Shown here one piece after another: positions 1-11,699 of a stretch of DNA of 39,525 bases. The notes below the pieces were generated by a model that saw only the letters and a program-made list of their open reading frames with translations, searched no databases and was not told the DNA's origin. Location of the stretch: positions 50,408-89,932 of the forward strand of contig NQMI01000164.1 of NCBI GenBank assembly GCA_002270565.1, given 5' to 3'. Position numbers and translations under genes: made by a program. Source of the stretch: Stenocarpella maydis (lineage: Eukaryota; Ascomycota; Sordariomycetes; Diaporthales; Diaporthaceae). The number at the start of each line of letters is the position of its first letter. Positions within the stretch are counted from its first letter, which is position 1.

Positions 1-294
1 TAATTTGGGCATTGCTAGGGCTATGGTTGGCTAGTTGCTTGGAACCAAAGATGGTGTGTTGGAAGGGCGAATTTTCCGGCATTTGCAAACTTGCACCAGA
101 GCCTATCGCAGCGTGCCCGCGGGTGAGACGACATCGGAGGGTATATAAGGAGGGCTTATAGAAGCCCAACTTAATTCAATATAAAGTTGTTCAGACTATT
201 ATTAATCATTCTAATTCGCCTTAGAGCATTATACTGCAACCCTGCCGAAACACACATACTGAACTGAATGCTATTTTATAGCACAATCATCAGA
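1..294 (+). repeat. Family 1 LTR, 3' part (cut by window start)
   Basis: This is the same repeat as at 1428-2023, 2274-2871, 14817-15387 and 19031-19624, in plus orientation. It keeps the TATA box (141-150) and the terminal CATCAGA (288-294). It carries several C-to-T and G-to-A changes relative to the other copies, so it is probably the most mutated one. The base after CATCAGA starts ATACT and then continues in family 2 LTR sequence, so ATACT is the likely target duplication; its partner lies outside the window. Confidence 0.85.
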
Positions 295-671
295 ATACTA
301 TTCATAAAGAGGGTATAATCAGAAGCTATAAGGTTATCTAGTTGATAGGACTAAATACTTAGATTAATAACTAAAGAGTCCATTCTTTAAAAGCTGTCTA
401 CTATAATAATAACTATATCCATATATATATCCTAACTCTTTAGTAACTTGCTAGCTTATAAGGCAAGCCTTCAAGCTATAGTATGAGGCTTAAAGGATCC
501 TTTATTGAGCTGGCTCATATAGCTTGTAACTGAGTATTGCGAGCCAGACCCTAACCCTAGCCTAGGCGCATGATGCTGACTCCGCCATTAAGGGCTTGCG
601 GGGTTGCATTAGGTTTAATTGCCTGGGTCATCAAATAGGTCCCTAGAGTGCTACTGTATTAGTTTATAATA
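295..671 (-). repeat. Family 2 (gypsy) LTR of copy A
   Basis: It matches the other family 2 LTRs (5164-5600, 12771-13207, 21543-22038, 37179-37652). Strand is given in the gag-pol sense, in which this is the 3' LTR. The boundary at 671/672 is set by the polypurine tract that abuts it (672-685, rc). Its other end is hidden by the family 1 LTR at 1-294. It contains the CCCTAACCCTA motif (about 549-559) shared by all copies, next to a patch unlike the other copies. Confidence 0.75.
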
Positions 672-744
672 CTATCTCCCTTCTTGCTTCTTTTATCCAA
701 AAAAGTAATCTTATAAGCTATCCTTATTTACTATATTTTTATTT

Positions 745-1407
745 ATGCCTTCCTAATCCATTAGACTATCCAGAATTATAGATTTCTAGGTTTTTAAATT
801 ATTATACTATTCTAAAAAGATTGAGTAATGCAAATCTTTATTGCTTTATATCTTATACGTTACTACTATAATGCAACCTTATTCTTCTTATAAAGCATAA
901 GACATTAAGTTATATAAAGTCTTAGAGAAGGTCTCTAATTATTATACTAAGTATGTTTAGTAGTAGTAAATAAGGTATAATATCCTGGAGCGTAATAATT
1001 TAAAGAATCTTCTTCATATCTTAGCTTAATACTAAAAGCTACAAGATAAGATTGAGGAGTTAAAGGAGAAACTCCTTTATTTATATAAATAAAAGCGTAT
1101 ATAGTATAAGAAGATATTATGGGCGATCTATTATAGCTTATCAAACCTAGATGAGTTAAATTATATAGAAAAGGAGGAGGCTAACATGAAGTATATACAA
1201 ATTGCTGGGCAATCTACTGAGGCTATGTAAAGGAGCTTTATAAAGGAGGCTAGTGGAATGGTAGTATAGGAGGCATGGTTACATTCAAAGGATAAAGTAG
1301 GAGTTTTTAATTAGAGTATAATAATAGATAAAAGTACTAATTAGTTAAAGTTACTAGATATTAGGTTTAAGAGAAATATGCCTATAGGTAGCTTATTTAG
1401 TATTTAA
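745..1407 (+). pseudogene. Antisense ORF of gypsy copy A (RIP-decayed)
   Basis: A frame of 221 codons opens with ATG-CCT-TCC and ends TAA. I read it codon by codon and found no frameshift, but about 16 internal stops, all of the kind made from CAA, CAG, CGA or TGG by C-to-T or G-to-A change. The middle part predicts a charged coiled coil (KIEELKEKLLYLY), followed by LDELNYIEKEEA. It lies on the strand opposite gag-pol, between the end of pol and the polypurine tract. The same frame is seen at 5673-6347, 37724-38407 and, damaged, at 21001-21467. From memory it resembles abundant unnamed fungal hypothetical proteins with an N-terminal Cys motif and a coiled coil; several Tyr codons may be former Cys codons. 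Function unknown. Confidence 0.7.
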
Positions 1408-1427
1408 ATTTTAACTAGTTGAGTTCT

Positions 1428-2023
1428 TCTGATTAATTTGTGCTATAGAATAGCATTCAGTTCAGCGTGTGTGTTTCGGCAGGGTCGCAGTATGGTGCTC
1501 TGAGGCGAATTGGGACGATTGATAATGGTCTGGACAACTTTGTATTGAATTAAGTTGGGCTTCTGTAAGCCCTCCTTATATACCCTCCGACGTCGTCTCA
1601 CCCCTGGGCACGCTGCGGTCGGCTCTGGTGCAAATTTGCAAATGCCGGAAAATTCGCCCTTCCAACACACCATCTTTGGTTCCAAGCAACCAGCCAACCA
1701 TAGCTCTAGCAATACCCAAATTAAGTACATATAAACTTCGGAAATCAAGCTATCCAATGCACTAGGTCATATATTTTTTGGGTAAGAAATAAGGGTAATG
1801 CAGAGGTCTGAATTAAGGTGCAAATGCAGGCCAAAATAATCGACTCACGGCCACCAAACTCATCTTGCGTCACGCACGCACTGGGCGTACTTAGCGAAAA
1901 TCGCCTGACTCGCAAGTCTAGGGTAACTCCTTGCTAGAAAGTCTAGGGTAACTCCTTACAACGAAGTCTAGGGTAACTCCTTGCACGGAGTACCAACGCC
2001 CTGCTGAGCGGTTCCGTTTAACA
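1428..2023 (-). repeat. Family 1 LTR (3' LTR of the two-LTR element)
   Basis: 596 bp; in the sense direction it runs from TGTTAAACGG (2023 backwards) to ATCAGA (1428). It has three copies of a 23-24-bp unit (AAGTCTAGGGTAACTCCTT core) near its 5' end and a TATA box at 1574-1583 (rc). It differs from its partner at 2274-2871 by a few transitions and a short GT-repeat change, so the insertion is young. Confidence 0.85.
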
Positions 2024-2250
2024 NGAGCTGCAATTGTGAGAAATGGTGTCCGTGGCACAATGTGCGCTGAGGGTCGTGGGTTCAAATCACCCAGCGAGCA
2101 ACTTTTGCTCTTTTTGCAGTTGTTTCTGAGCGTTGCAGGCCCAAACCAGCGATGTTTTGGCTGGTCCGCTAATCAGTGCAAATAGCGCTGTAGCGTACAG
2201 ATAGGTAGGCTTGTTTAAGGCCTAAATTCAATGTTGTTTCAGGGCGCTGA

Positions 2251-2273
2251 CTGCTAGAGCCGGGCTCATAACC
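2251..2273 (-). other. Primer binding site, half Met-tRNA type
   Basis: In the element's sense this starts at the first base after the 5' LTR: GGTTATGAGCCC, complementary to GGGCUCAUAACC. That is the anticodon stem-loop (CAU) sequence expected of fungal initiator Met-tRNA. Priming from a cleaved Met-tRNA 5' half is known for Drosophila copia and yeast Ty5, which points to the Ty1/copia group. Twelve bases match by my recollection of the tRNA; the rest of the stretch is weaker. Confidence 0.6.
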
Positions 2274-2871
2274 TCTGATGAATTTGTGCTATAGAATAGC
2301 ATTCAGTTCAGCGTGTGTGTGTTTCGGCAGGGTCGCAGTATGGTGCTCTGAGGCGAATTGGGACGATTGACAATGGTCTGGACAACTTTGTATTGAATTA
2401 AGTTGGGCTTCTGTAAGCCCTCCTTATATACCCTCCGACGTCGTCTCACCCCTGGGCACGCTGCGGTCGGCTCTGGTGCAAATTTGCAAATGCCGGAAAA
2501 TTCGCCCTTCCAACACACCATCTTTGGTTCCAAGCAGCCAGCCAACCATAGCCCTAGCAATGCCCAAATTAAGTACATACAAACTTCAGAAATCAGGCTA
2601 TCCAATGCACTAAGTCATATACTTTTTGGGTAAGAAATAAGGGTAATGCAGAGGTCTGAATTAAGGTGCAAATGCAGGCCAAAATAATCGACTCACGGCC
2701 ACCAAACTCATCTTGCGTCACGCACGCACTGGGCGTACTTAGCGAAAATCGCCTGACTCGCAAGTCTAGGGTAACTCCTTGCTAGAAAGTCTAGGGTAAC
2801 TCCTTACAACGAAGTCTAGGGTAACTCCTTGCACGGAGTACCAACGCCCTGCTGAGCGGTTCCGTTTAACA
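2274..2871 (-). repeat. Family 1 LTR (5' LTR of the two-LTR element)
   Basis: 598 bp with the same limits as its partner (TGTTAAAC at 2871 backwards, CATCAGA at 2274-2280 rc). It has three 23-24-bp subrepeats. GC content is far above that of the surrounding AT-rich gypsy sequence. Open frames of 76-100 codons on both strands recur in every copy, but they span the promoter and are not treated as genes. Confidence 0.85.
2422..2431 (-). promoter_or_regulatory. LTR TATA box
   Basis: GTATATAAGG in the LTR sense, inside a GGAGG-TATATAAGG-AGGG context. It is conserved in all LTR copies that include this part: 141-150 (+), 1574-1583 (-), 14963-14972 (-), 19471-19480 (+) and 20551-20560 (-). It would place the transcript start roughly 30 bases downstream and so mark the U3/R border. 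Confidence 0.6.
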
Positions 2872-2876
2872 GTTCT

Positions 2877-5163
2877 TTAGGTGATTTAGTAAGCCTAATA
2901 AATCTTTATAGTTAGCTAAGTAAGATTAATTAGCTTATATAATCTCTTAGAGTTAATCTATAGTAGATCAGGCATAGAATTACCTGAGTTTATTCTTATA
3001 ATACATTAGGTTTTCTTCTAATTCCTATATATTTTATTTACATTATAGCCTTTCTATTTAATAACATATTTTATTATTTCTTAGTATTATCTTGAAGTGA
3101 TAATTATCTCTACTTTATATTCCTTATTATATTCATTAATAATCTTAATTTATATTTTAAGTTTCGAATTCTAGAGTACTAGTTCTAATAGTAAAATATA
3201 AAAAGCTAGGTACTTTTTATTCCTTAAGATAGTAAAAGTCTATAATTAGTATTTAAGAGTATCTCTAAAATCCTAAAGGAGCTGATTTTCTTATAGTTAA
3301 GTTTATTATCAGATTGCTTAATTTTAATATTTTAATATATAAGGTAGACTTTATCTCCATTTTTAAGAATTAGTTTCTTAATTCTTCTCTAGTTTATATA
3401 TTTTATTACTTGTTCTATATAAAAGTCAATTCTTCTTAAATATCTTATCAGATTTATCCAATTTATATTACTTTTCATTCTACTAATTCTACTAGTATAG
3501 TATCTAGTACTAACTTATAATATGCCTAAGGCTTATATCTATAGAGTATAAAGAAAAGTAATTATTTACTTATGCTAGAGGTTATACTACTATAAGCAAA
3601 CTATATTAGTAATAGCAACTTAACCTAATTATCTTATAATTAGTTAATATAGTATTGAAGATATTATTCTATAATTTATTTAGTTTATTTTATCTATCCA
3701 TTTATTTATAAATATATCAGTATTAAAACATTATATTTTACTCTAAGTTATTTTATTAATAACTTTTAGAAGTTTAGTACAAAAAGATTATCTTTATTTA
3801 AGATAATTTTATATAGTGTTCTATAATTACTCTAAATAATTTAGAAGAATATATATATAAGTTCTTCTGCTATACTGGCTTCCTTATATAGTATAAAGTA
3901 TATATACTTACTTAGTCTATAAACTACTACTAGGATGCTATTAAATAGTACCCTAGTTAAGGGCTCTTATAAGAGAGGTAGCTTAATAATGAAGTCTAGA
4001 CTGATAGATAACCATATAGTTGTAAATACTAATAGGGGCTTTAATAGTCCATATGGTATATATCTAGAGGCCTTATTTTTATTACATATATTGCATTTAC
4101 TAATAATATCTTTAACCTTCTTTTTAAGGTTAGGGATCTAGTAGTTCTGGTAAATCCTGTTAATAGTTATTATAATTCCTTAATAGCTATATATTAATAC
4201 TTTATATATTTCTTAGATTAATTCATTTTATTCTTTTAGATCTACAGGGTTTTTCAAGTTTGAAAATTAACTCTAATTATAGTATTAAGTTCTTAGTGAA
4301 GAATAAGGCTTCCATCTTCGTAAATTTTAAATACTATCTATTCTATAGGTAAGTCTTTATCCTAATAATTAGGTCTTCTACTAAGTACATTTACTCTAGC
4401 ATTCTTAACTCTATTTATATAAATAACCTTAATATTAAATTATAATAAGAAGTCTATATATCCAATTTATTATTTATTAAAAAGCTTAATTATTATAAAG
4501 GTTATAACAATTTTGTAATTTATATAAAGCTTAATCTATTTGATCTCTCTAATAAAGTAGTATTATTATTCTTAAAATATATATGGTATTATTATAAAAT
4601 CCTTATCTAATATAATATATCTAGTCTCTAATCAGCTAAATTTCTTGCTAAAGTTTATAATAATATATATTCTGCCTTATTTATCTTTCTGAGTAAGTTC
4701 TCTACTTATAGTATTATTTAAGGCATCTATATGATTTTAAATTCTTTTTTAAGGTTTACTTCTTCTAATATCAGGTCTTTTATAACTTCATCTTTAAGTA
4801 TATAAAAAGCTTATTATTTTATTTATACTTATTTAAACATAAGATTCTTCTTTGTAAGGTTTATAAGGGGTTTTATAATATTACTATATTATATAATAAA
4901 CTATTTATAAAAGTTAATATATTTGAAAAATACCCTAATATCCTTAATATGAGTTACTATTAGCTATTCTTCAAATATTTCAACTTTATCTTTTTATATT
5001 TTAATCTTTCCCAATTTAATTATATATTTAAGGTAACTGACTTTCTAAAGGTAATATTCATATTTCTTTAATTCTATAAAATGTTTATATGTTAAAACTT
5101 TTATAATACTTACCTAATATATTTCTTATAATCTTTAAAGTTCTTTTTAAAAAAATAAGAATA
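2877..5163 (-). pseudogene. Gypsy copy A pol: chromodomain, integrase and RT part
   Basis: This is minus-strand Ty3/gypsy pol, extremely AT-rich and full of stops. Near 3020-3080 the reverse complement reads YVIK-stop-KGY, a chromodomain core whose Trp codon is now a stop. LKNGDKVYL-like sequence of the integrase C-terminal region lies near 3340-3365. The sequence aligns along copy B's pol and stops at 5163, where copy B is inserted; it resumes at 13213. The segment between the antisense ORF and the chromodomain is shorter than in copies B and D. Confidence 0.7.
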
Positions 5164-5600
5164 TGTAATAATCAAGGTAGCTTGGGTCCTCTAAACCTAG
5201 GATTAGGGTTTATGTCCAAGATACGTAGCAAAGCGATGGTTGAGCAATACAATGGTTCTGTTAATAATTACTAGCTAGTGGGAGCTATTTGAAGGAATAC
5301 TTAGATTGACTGCTGAAGAGTCTATTCTATGAAAGCTATCTACTATGGTGATAACCATATCCTTTATATATATCAACTCTTTATTTATTGTCAATAGCAT
5401 CAATGGTAATCCTATTAATGGAGCATTACTTGATAGCATTAATATTGATTTTATTGATCGTAATAGGTCCCTAACCCTAACCCTGGAGATAATGTGCCTT
5501 ACTGGTATATCAGGTATCTTACTGATTTAGGGAGTTACCCTGCTGGTATTAGGAGTGCCTTTTATAGTAGTCAGCTATCGATCTATAGTAGTTTATAATA
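5164..5600 (-). repeat. Family 2 LTR (3' LTR of copy B)
   Basis: 437 bp, the same length as the partner LTR at 12771-13207. In the gag-pol sense it runs from the mutated form of TGTTATGAAC (5600 backwards) to CATTACA-like sequence at 5164-5170. It includes TCCCTAACCCTAACCCTGG at 5468-5486. Pairwise differences from the partner are mainly transitions, as expected from RIP. Confidence 0.8.
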
Positions 5601-5614
5601 CTATCTCCCTCCTT
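5601..5614 (-). other. Polypurine tract of copy B
   Basis: In the gag-pol sense this reads AAGGAGGGAGATAG directly before the 3' LTR. Equivalent tracts abut the LTR at 672-685, 21521-21542 (plus strand) and 37653-37666. Its position fixes gag-pol polarity and shows that the neighbouring ORF is antisense. Confidence 0.7.
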
Positions 5615-5672
5615 ATATCCTTTGTTCTTAAAGGTGTTTTATAAGGAATTTCCATTTTACTATATTTTGCTT

Positions 5673-6347
5673 ATGCCTTTTTAATTTATTATATTTAGTA
5701 GAGTTATGAAATCTTATCTTATGAAATCTTTTTCTATTATAGAGCATAAAACGACTTTCTTAACTGCTATCGCTTTAAAGAATACCATTATCCCTATACC
5801 TTATTCTTATTATAAAGAGCACAACCTAGCTAAACACTATTAGATTGCCAACTTAGAGTCTACCCGCTATTAGACCTGCATTTATCTTAACCTATTAAAT
5901 ATAATATTTAAAGTCTTACCCCTAATTAGCTGAATAAGGTTACCTAAAAGCATTATTTATTAAAGAAGGAGCTGGAGATAGTAGAGGAGGAGGCCTAATA
6001 ACTAAATATAAAGATACTATATGTTTATAAGCAGAAGCAGATATAATATAAAAAGATAATACATGAGTTATTATAACATTAATAATATAGAGGAGTTAGA
6101 ATATATTAAAAAGGAGGATGCTAAAGCCAAGCAGCTGTAAATTACTAAGTAGTCTACTAAGGCTATACGGTATAGTTCCATAAAGAAGGCTAGTGGAATA
6201 GTAGTATAAGAGGCTTAGTTTCATTCTAAAGGTAAAGTAGGGGTTTTTAATTAGAGTTCTATAGTAAATAAGAGTATAGATTGGTTAAATCTTACACGTA
6301 CTAGTAATAATAGGGGTGTGCTTATAGGTAGTTTGTTAGGCACTTAA
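5673..6347 (+). pseudogene. Antisense ORF of gypsy copy B (RIP-decayed)
   Basis: This is homologous to the frames at 745-1407 and 37724-38407. It has the same ATG-CCT start and ends with GSLLGT-stop. Conserved blocks include EELEYIKKEDAKAK and KKASGIVV. A small deletion near 6060-6085 shifts the frame, and another indel compensates overall. Stops are of the C-to-T/G-to-A type. The roughly 490 bp that follow (6348-6840), before the chromodomain end, have no recognisable coding content. See 745-1407 for what is known of the protein. Confidence 0.65.
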
Positions 6348-7642
6348 TCTTATTTATTAAGAATTAGATTTTCATATAGGGTTACTTAATTAGTCTTAAT
6401 TATATTTATTTCCCTAGTTCACTAGTTATATTGTATTTTTTTTAGCTTATCCTTTTATAACTAATAACTACTAAGGTTGTATAACGTTAGTACTAGTATT
6501 CCCTTAAGTGTTTTCCAGGCATTCCTAGTATCTAAATGCTAGGCTGAAAAGAGTAACTAGTAATTGTGGGGTCCTGGAGTAGCTTGATTAGTAATTATAG
6601 TTACAGGGTCCTATTTATAGGCTCCTTACTAGTTACTTATTAGTTTATTTAGGTAACATTGTAGTTAAGTATTGCCTTATTTAGCTAGGGTTTATTATAT
6701 ATAGGTCTTATTATAGCATTAATTTTATTATAATACTTAGTTAGTTATACTAGGTTTTAAGTTTAGCCTATTTTCTAGTTTCAAGATATTAGTTTATAGT
6801 AGTTTATTTATAGTACTCCCTAAGCTTATCTTTATACTATATTAGGTTTCTTTTTAATTCCTATATATTATCTTTATTATTATATTCTATTTATTTAACT
6901 AAGTATTTAGTATTATTATTATAGTCCTAAGAGTTTAGAATTTACTTTACTTCCCATTCTTATTTATTATTTTTAACTTTAATTTGCATTTTAAATTATA
7001 TATTAATAGGTACTAGTTTTAAAAATAAGATATAAAAGACTGGATATATCTATATTTTCTTAGATAATAAAAGTTTAAAGTTAGTATCTAAGAGTTTCTT
7101 CATAATTTTATATAATCTAATTATTTTATATTTTAGCTTATTACTTAGGCACCTAGTTTAATATTTTTCTAAAGTACGTATAATTTATTTCTCTCTCATA
7201 AGGTTAATTCCTTCAATCTTTTCTTATTAATATAGATTATTACTTAATCTTATATAAATAGTAGTTCTCACTGAAGCTCTTTTCATAATTTCTGGATTCT
7301 AGTTGCTTATTCTATCATAAATTATACTTCCTTTCTAGGGATTGGTTTTCTATAGTCTTCTAGTTTATAGCTATAGTTAGCATAGAATGAGAATACTTTT
7401 ATAGTCCTAGTGTCTGCACTATTATAAGCAAACTATACTATAGGTAGTAGTAGTACCTAATTATTCTATTTATAGTTGATATAACTGTGAACGTATTATT
7501 TTAAAATTTAGTTTAGTCTTTTAGTTTATCTATCTATCTAAGGGTAGAAAGTTATAAATAGCTTTGTTTTTATACTAAGTTGTTTAATAAGAGATTGCTA
7601 AAACTTTAAAGTAAATATAGTTCCTCTATCCAAGATAATCTC

Positions 7643-7879
7643 TTATAGTATACTATAGTTGCTAATAATTGTTTGGATAAAGGTATATATGAGTTTGCTA
7701 GTACTACTGGCTTCCTTATATAGCAAGAAGTAGGTATATTTAGCAAATCTGTCTATTATAACTAAGATGCTGTTATAGTGTACGCCTATTATTAGTTCCT
7801 TGGATAATAGTAGTTTAATGATGAAGTTTAGGCTGATTAATTGCCATAGTTTGTCAGGTATTAGTAGAGGCTGTAGCAA
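7643..7879 (-). pseudogene. Integrase catalytic core fragment of copy B
   Basis: An open stretch of 78 codons has the Ty3/gypsy integrase signature: an LQPL-IP---W start, then YNSILVIIDRFAKYTYFL and a later TIISNYSIL. It contains the first catalytic Asp region (V-I-I-D-R-F-A-K). It is the longest stop-free piece of pol in the island, but it is only part of the integrase, and decayed frame lies on both sides. Confidence 0.85.
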
Positions 7880-8699
7880 GTTATAGGATATATATTATAT
7901 AGTCTTGCTTTTATAGTATATATTATAATTCTAGATAACCTTCTAGACTTTCTTCTTTATTTATAGAAAGCTATATTATTATTAGATTCTTTTAATAGTT
8001 GTTATAATTCCTTAATATCTATATATAGGTGCTTTATAGATTTCTTATATAAGTTCCAAGTATAATTCATAGGATATAAAGAGTTTCTTTCATTAGTATA
8101 GTATTTCTTTATCTTCTATTATTTCTTTCTTATCTTACTTACGGATTTATTAATAGGCTGTCTTAAGCTTATCTATCCATTCTAGGTTAACTTCTAATTA
8201 GAGTATTAGGGCTAGTTATTAAGGTTCTTATACTAAGTCTCCTTCTAGGTGATTTAGAAGATACTTTATATCTTTTGTAAAACCTTCTATTAATAGTCTA
8301 ACCATCTGCTAAGTATATCTGTATACCTGTTTTTGGATCCTTTCGTATAGCTAATCTTGATATTAAATTACAATTGAAATTCTACCTACTTAAATCTACC
8401 TTTTATTAAGCTCTTTTATAATAGTAAAGTATTAGAGATTCTTATAATCCATATAGACTTGGATCTAGTATTTTACTCCTATAAGGTAATATTGCTACTC
8501 CTTAAAGGCTTTCATTATTGCTATAAGTTTCTTATTATATATAGGGTAATTAAGCTCTAGTTTATTAGGTTTCTTGGAGAAGAATATAATAAGGTATAGT
8601 TTTCTTTAGTTATTTTGCTAACTAAGGTATCATCCTATTATAAAGTTAAAAGTATCTATTTCAACTTTATAGACTTTATTAGGGTTTGCTTCAACTAGT

Positions 8700-9750
8700 A
8701 TTAGTTCTTCTAGTATTTTTTAAATAATTACTTTAAAATCATCCTATACTTTTTAAATCTATCTAAATTTATTTCCTTTCTTAAAGAGATTAATAAGGAA
8801 TTTTACTAGGTCTCTATATTCTTTAATAAATCATTAATAAAAGTTAAAATATCCAATAAATCTATAAACTTCTTTAATAATGTTAGGTATAAGCTAGTTC
8901 TTAATTGCTTTAAATTTTGAGGTTTACATTTAGATTTATCCTAATTAGATTGCATATCCTAGGTAGTTAACTTCCTATATACAAAATTTGCTTTTTTCTA
9001 GTTCCACTAATAGTTTTGCATTTTAAGGAGTTTATAGGATTCTATATATATATATTCCTTATATTCTTCTATTATCTTTAAGTAAATTAAGATATTATTT
9101 AGATATATAATAGTAAAGATATCTAGATATTCGCTAAGAATATAATTAATTATAGTTTGAAAAGTAGTAAGTACATTAGTTAATCTAAACGGTATAATCA
9201 GGTATTTAAAGTATCTATAGTATATTTAAAATGCTATTTTCCATTCTTCCCCTTTTTTCATATATATTAGGTTATAAGCTCCTTTTGAATTAAGAGCCCT
9301 GAATTATTTTGCTTCTCAGAGTTAATCTTAGAGTTTCTTAATTAAAGGTACTAGGTAATGGTTTTTAATAGTAATATTATTTAGCTATTAATAATCTATA
9401 TAGAGTTATAGTTTCCTATTTTTCTTTAATATAAAGAGGATAGAGTACCCTATTGGTAATATTAAGAGCCTGGTAATTCCTTCTTAAGGTTCTTATCTAA
9501 GTATTCCCTTAGTATCTTGAGCTATATTTCATTAAGTCTATAAATTTTCAAGAAATTCAGCATTATTTCTTCCTTAAGGATTATCTTATAATCCTATTTA
9601 CTATATTCTAGAAGTCTAGTATCTAGTATAGCTAAAAATAGCTTAGTATGTTTGTAATATTCTTGAGGGATATATTCCTTAGGATTCTTTTCTGCTTCTT
9701 TAGGTATCTATAAGTAAGCTATAAAATTTTAAACGGTAGGCTTAAGTCAT
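8700..9750 (-). pseudogene. Reverse transcriptase region of copy B
   Basis: The reverse complement shows YLNNILIYLK at about 9076-9105, the catalytic YxDD box with both Asp codons turned to Asn (G-to-A). RT fingers sequence extends toward higher coordinates, aligning with copy C's RT at 18661-19029 and with copy A's continuation at 13213-13542. Many stops interrupt it. Limits are approximate. Confidence 0.65.
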
Positions 9751-11699
9751 TTTACAAGATTCATTCTATATACTTTTAACACCTAGCGGGATATTCCCAC
9801 TAGTAGTTCTACTATTATTAGTAGTACTATCTTACAATAATAGATTTCTTGCATTGCTTTTTATGCTTACTATACTTCCTTAATCTATTTATATGCTACT
9901 AGTATAATCTATTATTAGCAGCCTTTATACTGCAATTAATGCTACAGTTTAGGGTCTAAGCCTGCCTAAAGGCTAAATCATTCTCTCCTTCCTCCTAAGA
10001 GATAGGTGCATAGCTTTTCTGAGTGCATATATTGGGTATGCTATCCTTAGGGACTAAGTCCTGCTTATCCTTAGGATATATGATTGTTCCTTTTAGTAGG
10101 TTAATAGGGTTTACCTAATGAATCTAGCTAGTAGTCCAATCTATCCAAAGGTTATTCTTTCTTAACTAGAGGATTCCTAAGATTAACTAATATTCTGCTA
10201 TCTTAGTCATATTAAAAAAGAGAGTTACTCTATATAGCCTAGTATCTATAGTTAAAGATAATCAGTCTCTATATTAATAATGCCTTTATTATAAGCAACC
10301 TCTATTCTATTAACTGCATTAAGCCTATAGGGTTCCTCCTTCCTATACTATAGAAAATAGTACTAGTTTACTACTCATAGAAAGATAAAATTTCCTTAAG
10401 CGCTACTATTAATAAGTACTTTATATTACTATTTCTAGGCTTTACCTAGATTTTTAGGTGCTTATAGCTATTTCTATTAATTATATATAAGTACCTTATA
10501 GCATCTTTTCTTATTATTTAAGGTTTTATAGATAGCCTTACTTATTTTTTATCTATTATTCTACAATATTATAAATATACTTAATGCTATCCCTAGTAAT
10601 CTTTTATAATTATTATAGGTCTCTTATAATCTATTTAAGGTATCTCCTTAGCATTATAGCTCCTAGGATACGTCCTTATAGTTGAAATTTATACTAGTGT
10701 TTAGGTTTATTTTTAATATATACCTAATATTCTATTATTATATAGATCTTTTATTTAACTAGCTAGTATAAGTATACTAAGGGGGTTCAAGGGTATAGCT
10801 AGAATGTAGCATAGCTAGTATTATAATGCTAATACTTGAGTACCCATCCTTAGAGATTATACTGCTTATAAGTTATCTAAAGGGCTCATTNCTATATATC
10901 TTTATAGCAATTAATCTTGGGTTGTTTTTTCTTTGGGGTGCTTTATATATTTATTATAAATATATAAAGCCTATAAGATTCATTTATATTTAGTATATTT
11001 AGGATATATCCTTGGTATATCTTTCTTCTTCTTAATCTCCTTTTTAAGGTATATATCTATCTATTTAAACGTCCTACTAGTTATAATAATTTCTATCATA
11101 TTAGTTCTAGGGGCTACGAGGGGAATCTATCCTAGGTATGCTTATAGTTCTTTCTATTAGGCTTAAAGTATATATAGGTCTGGTAAGAGGAGTCCTGCTA
11201 GCCCTTCCAGGGGGTTGAGAGTTAGAAAGTCCTTTCGTTACCTTACTATAAGCATCTATCCTTACTTCCCAGAGGCATTCTTAGGGAACCAGTTAGCACC
11301 TTCCTTCTTACTATAGTAGATGGAATAGCTATTATTAAAGCATGCTGCTTAACTAAGAGAGGCATAGTTAGATCTTATTTATTAAAGTTCCTTAGCTAAA
11401 GGTATAGGTTGCTACCTTGCTCTATCTTTCTAGTATTTCTTATACTAGGAGTTTTTATACTAGCTAAAGTATAAGCTATTATATAAATCTTCCTTATTAA
11501 AGTTATAGAACTCTTATTCCTTATCTGGGTCTTATTTAGAGTATATCTAACATTAGTTATATACTGCTACTTTATAGATATAATACCTATTCTTAAGTTT
11601 CTATTATTACTTAGATTAAGGGGGAGATTATAAGGCTATACTCATCTATTAAGGTTCCTTTATAATGGCATTAGCTTATCTAAAGCCTTCTAATATAAG

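Larger units (their letters stand above)
1423..2876 (-). mobile_element. Family 1 two-LTR element with target duplication (TRIM-like)
   Basis: Two family 1 LTRs in the same orientation (1428-2023 and 2274-2871) flank a 249-bp interior (2025-2273). The direct repeat GTTCT lies immediately outside both ends (1423-1427 and 2872-2876), which shows one insertion event. A primer-site match abuts the 5' LTR (2251-2273). The interior has no coding frame. No polypurine tract precedes the 3' LTR, and a single N sits exactly at that junction (2024). So the element is either a genuine miniature (TRIM) element or a larger element whose interior was collapsed in assembly. It lies inside gypsy copy A, just past that copy's antisense ORF. 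Confidence 0.8.

Noticed and set aside
2030..2110. tRNA gene or SINE suggested by GGTTCAAATC near 2084 and TGGCACAATG near 2056
   Set aside because: The T stem has two mismatches, no acceptor stem forms, and the A-box to B-box distance is too short. It lies inside the family 1 interior.
2303..2605. Recurrent 97-104-codon ORF and opposite 76-codon ORF in the family 1 LTRs
   Set aside because: They recur only because the LTR copies are nearly identical. They span the TATA box and sit on both strands of the same bases; no protein family is recognised.
5468..5486. Interstitial telomere
   Set aside because: Only about two to three CCCTAA units, always at the same place within a LTR, so it is part of the element.
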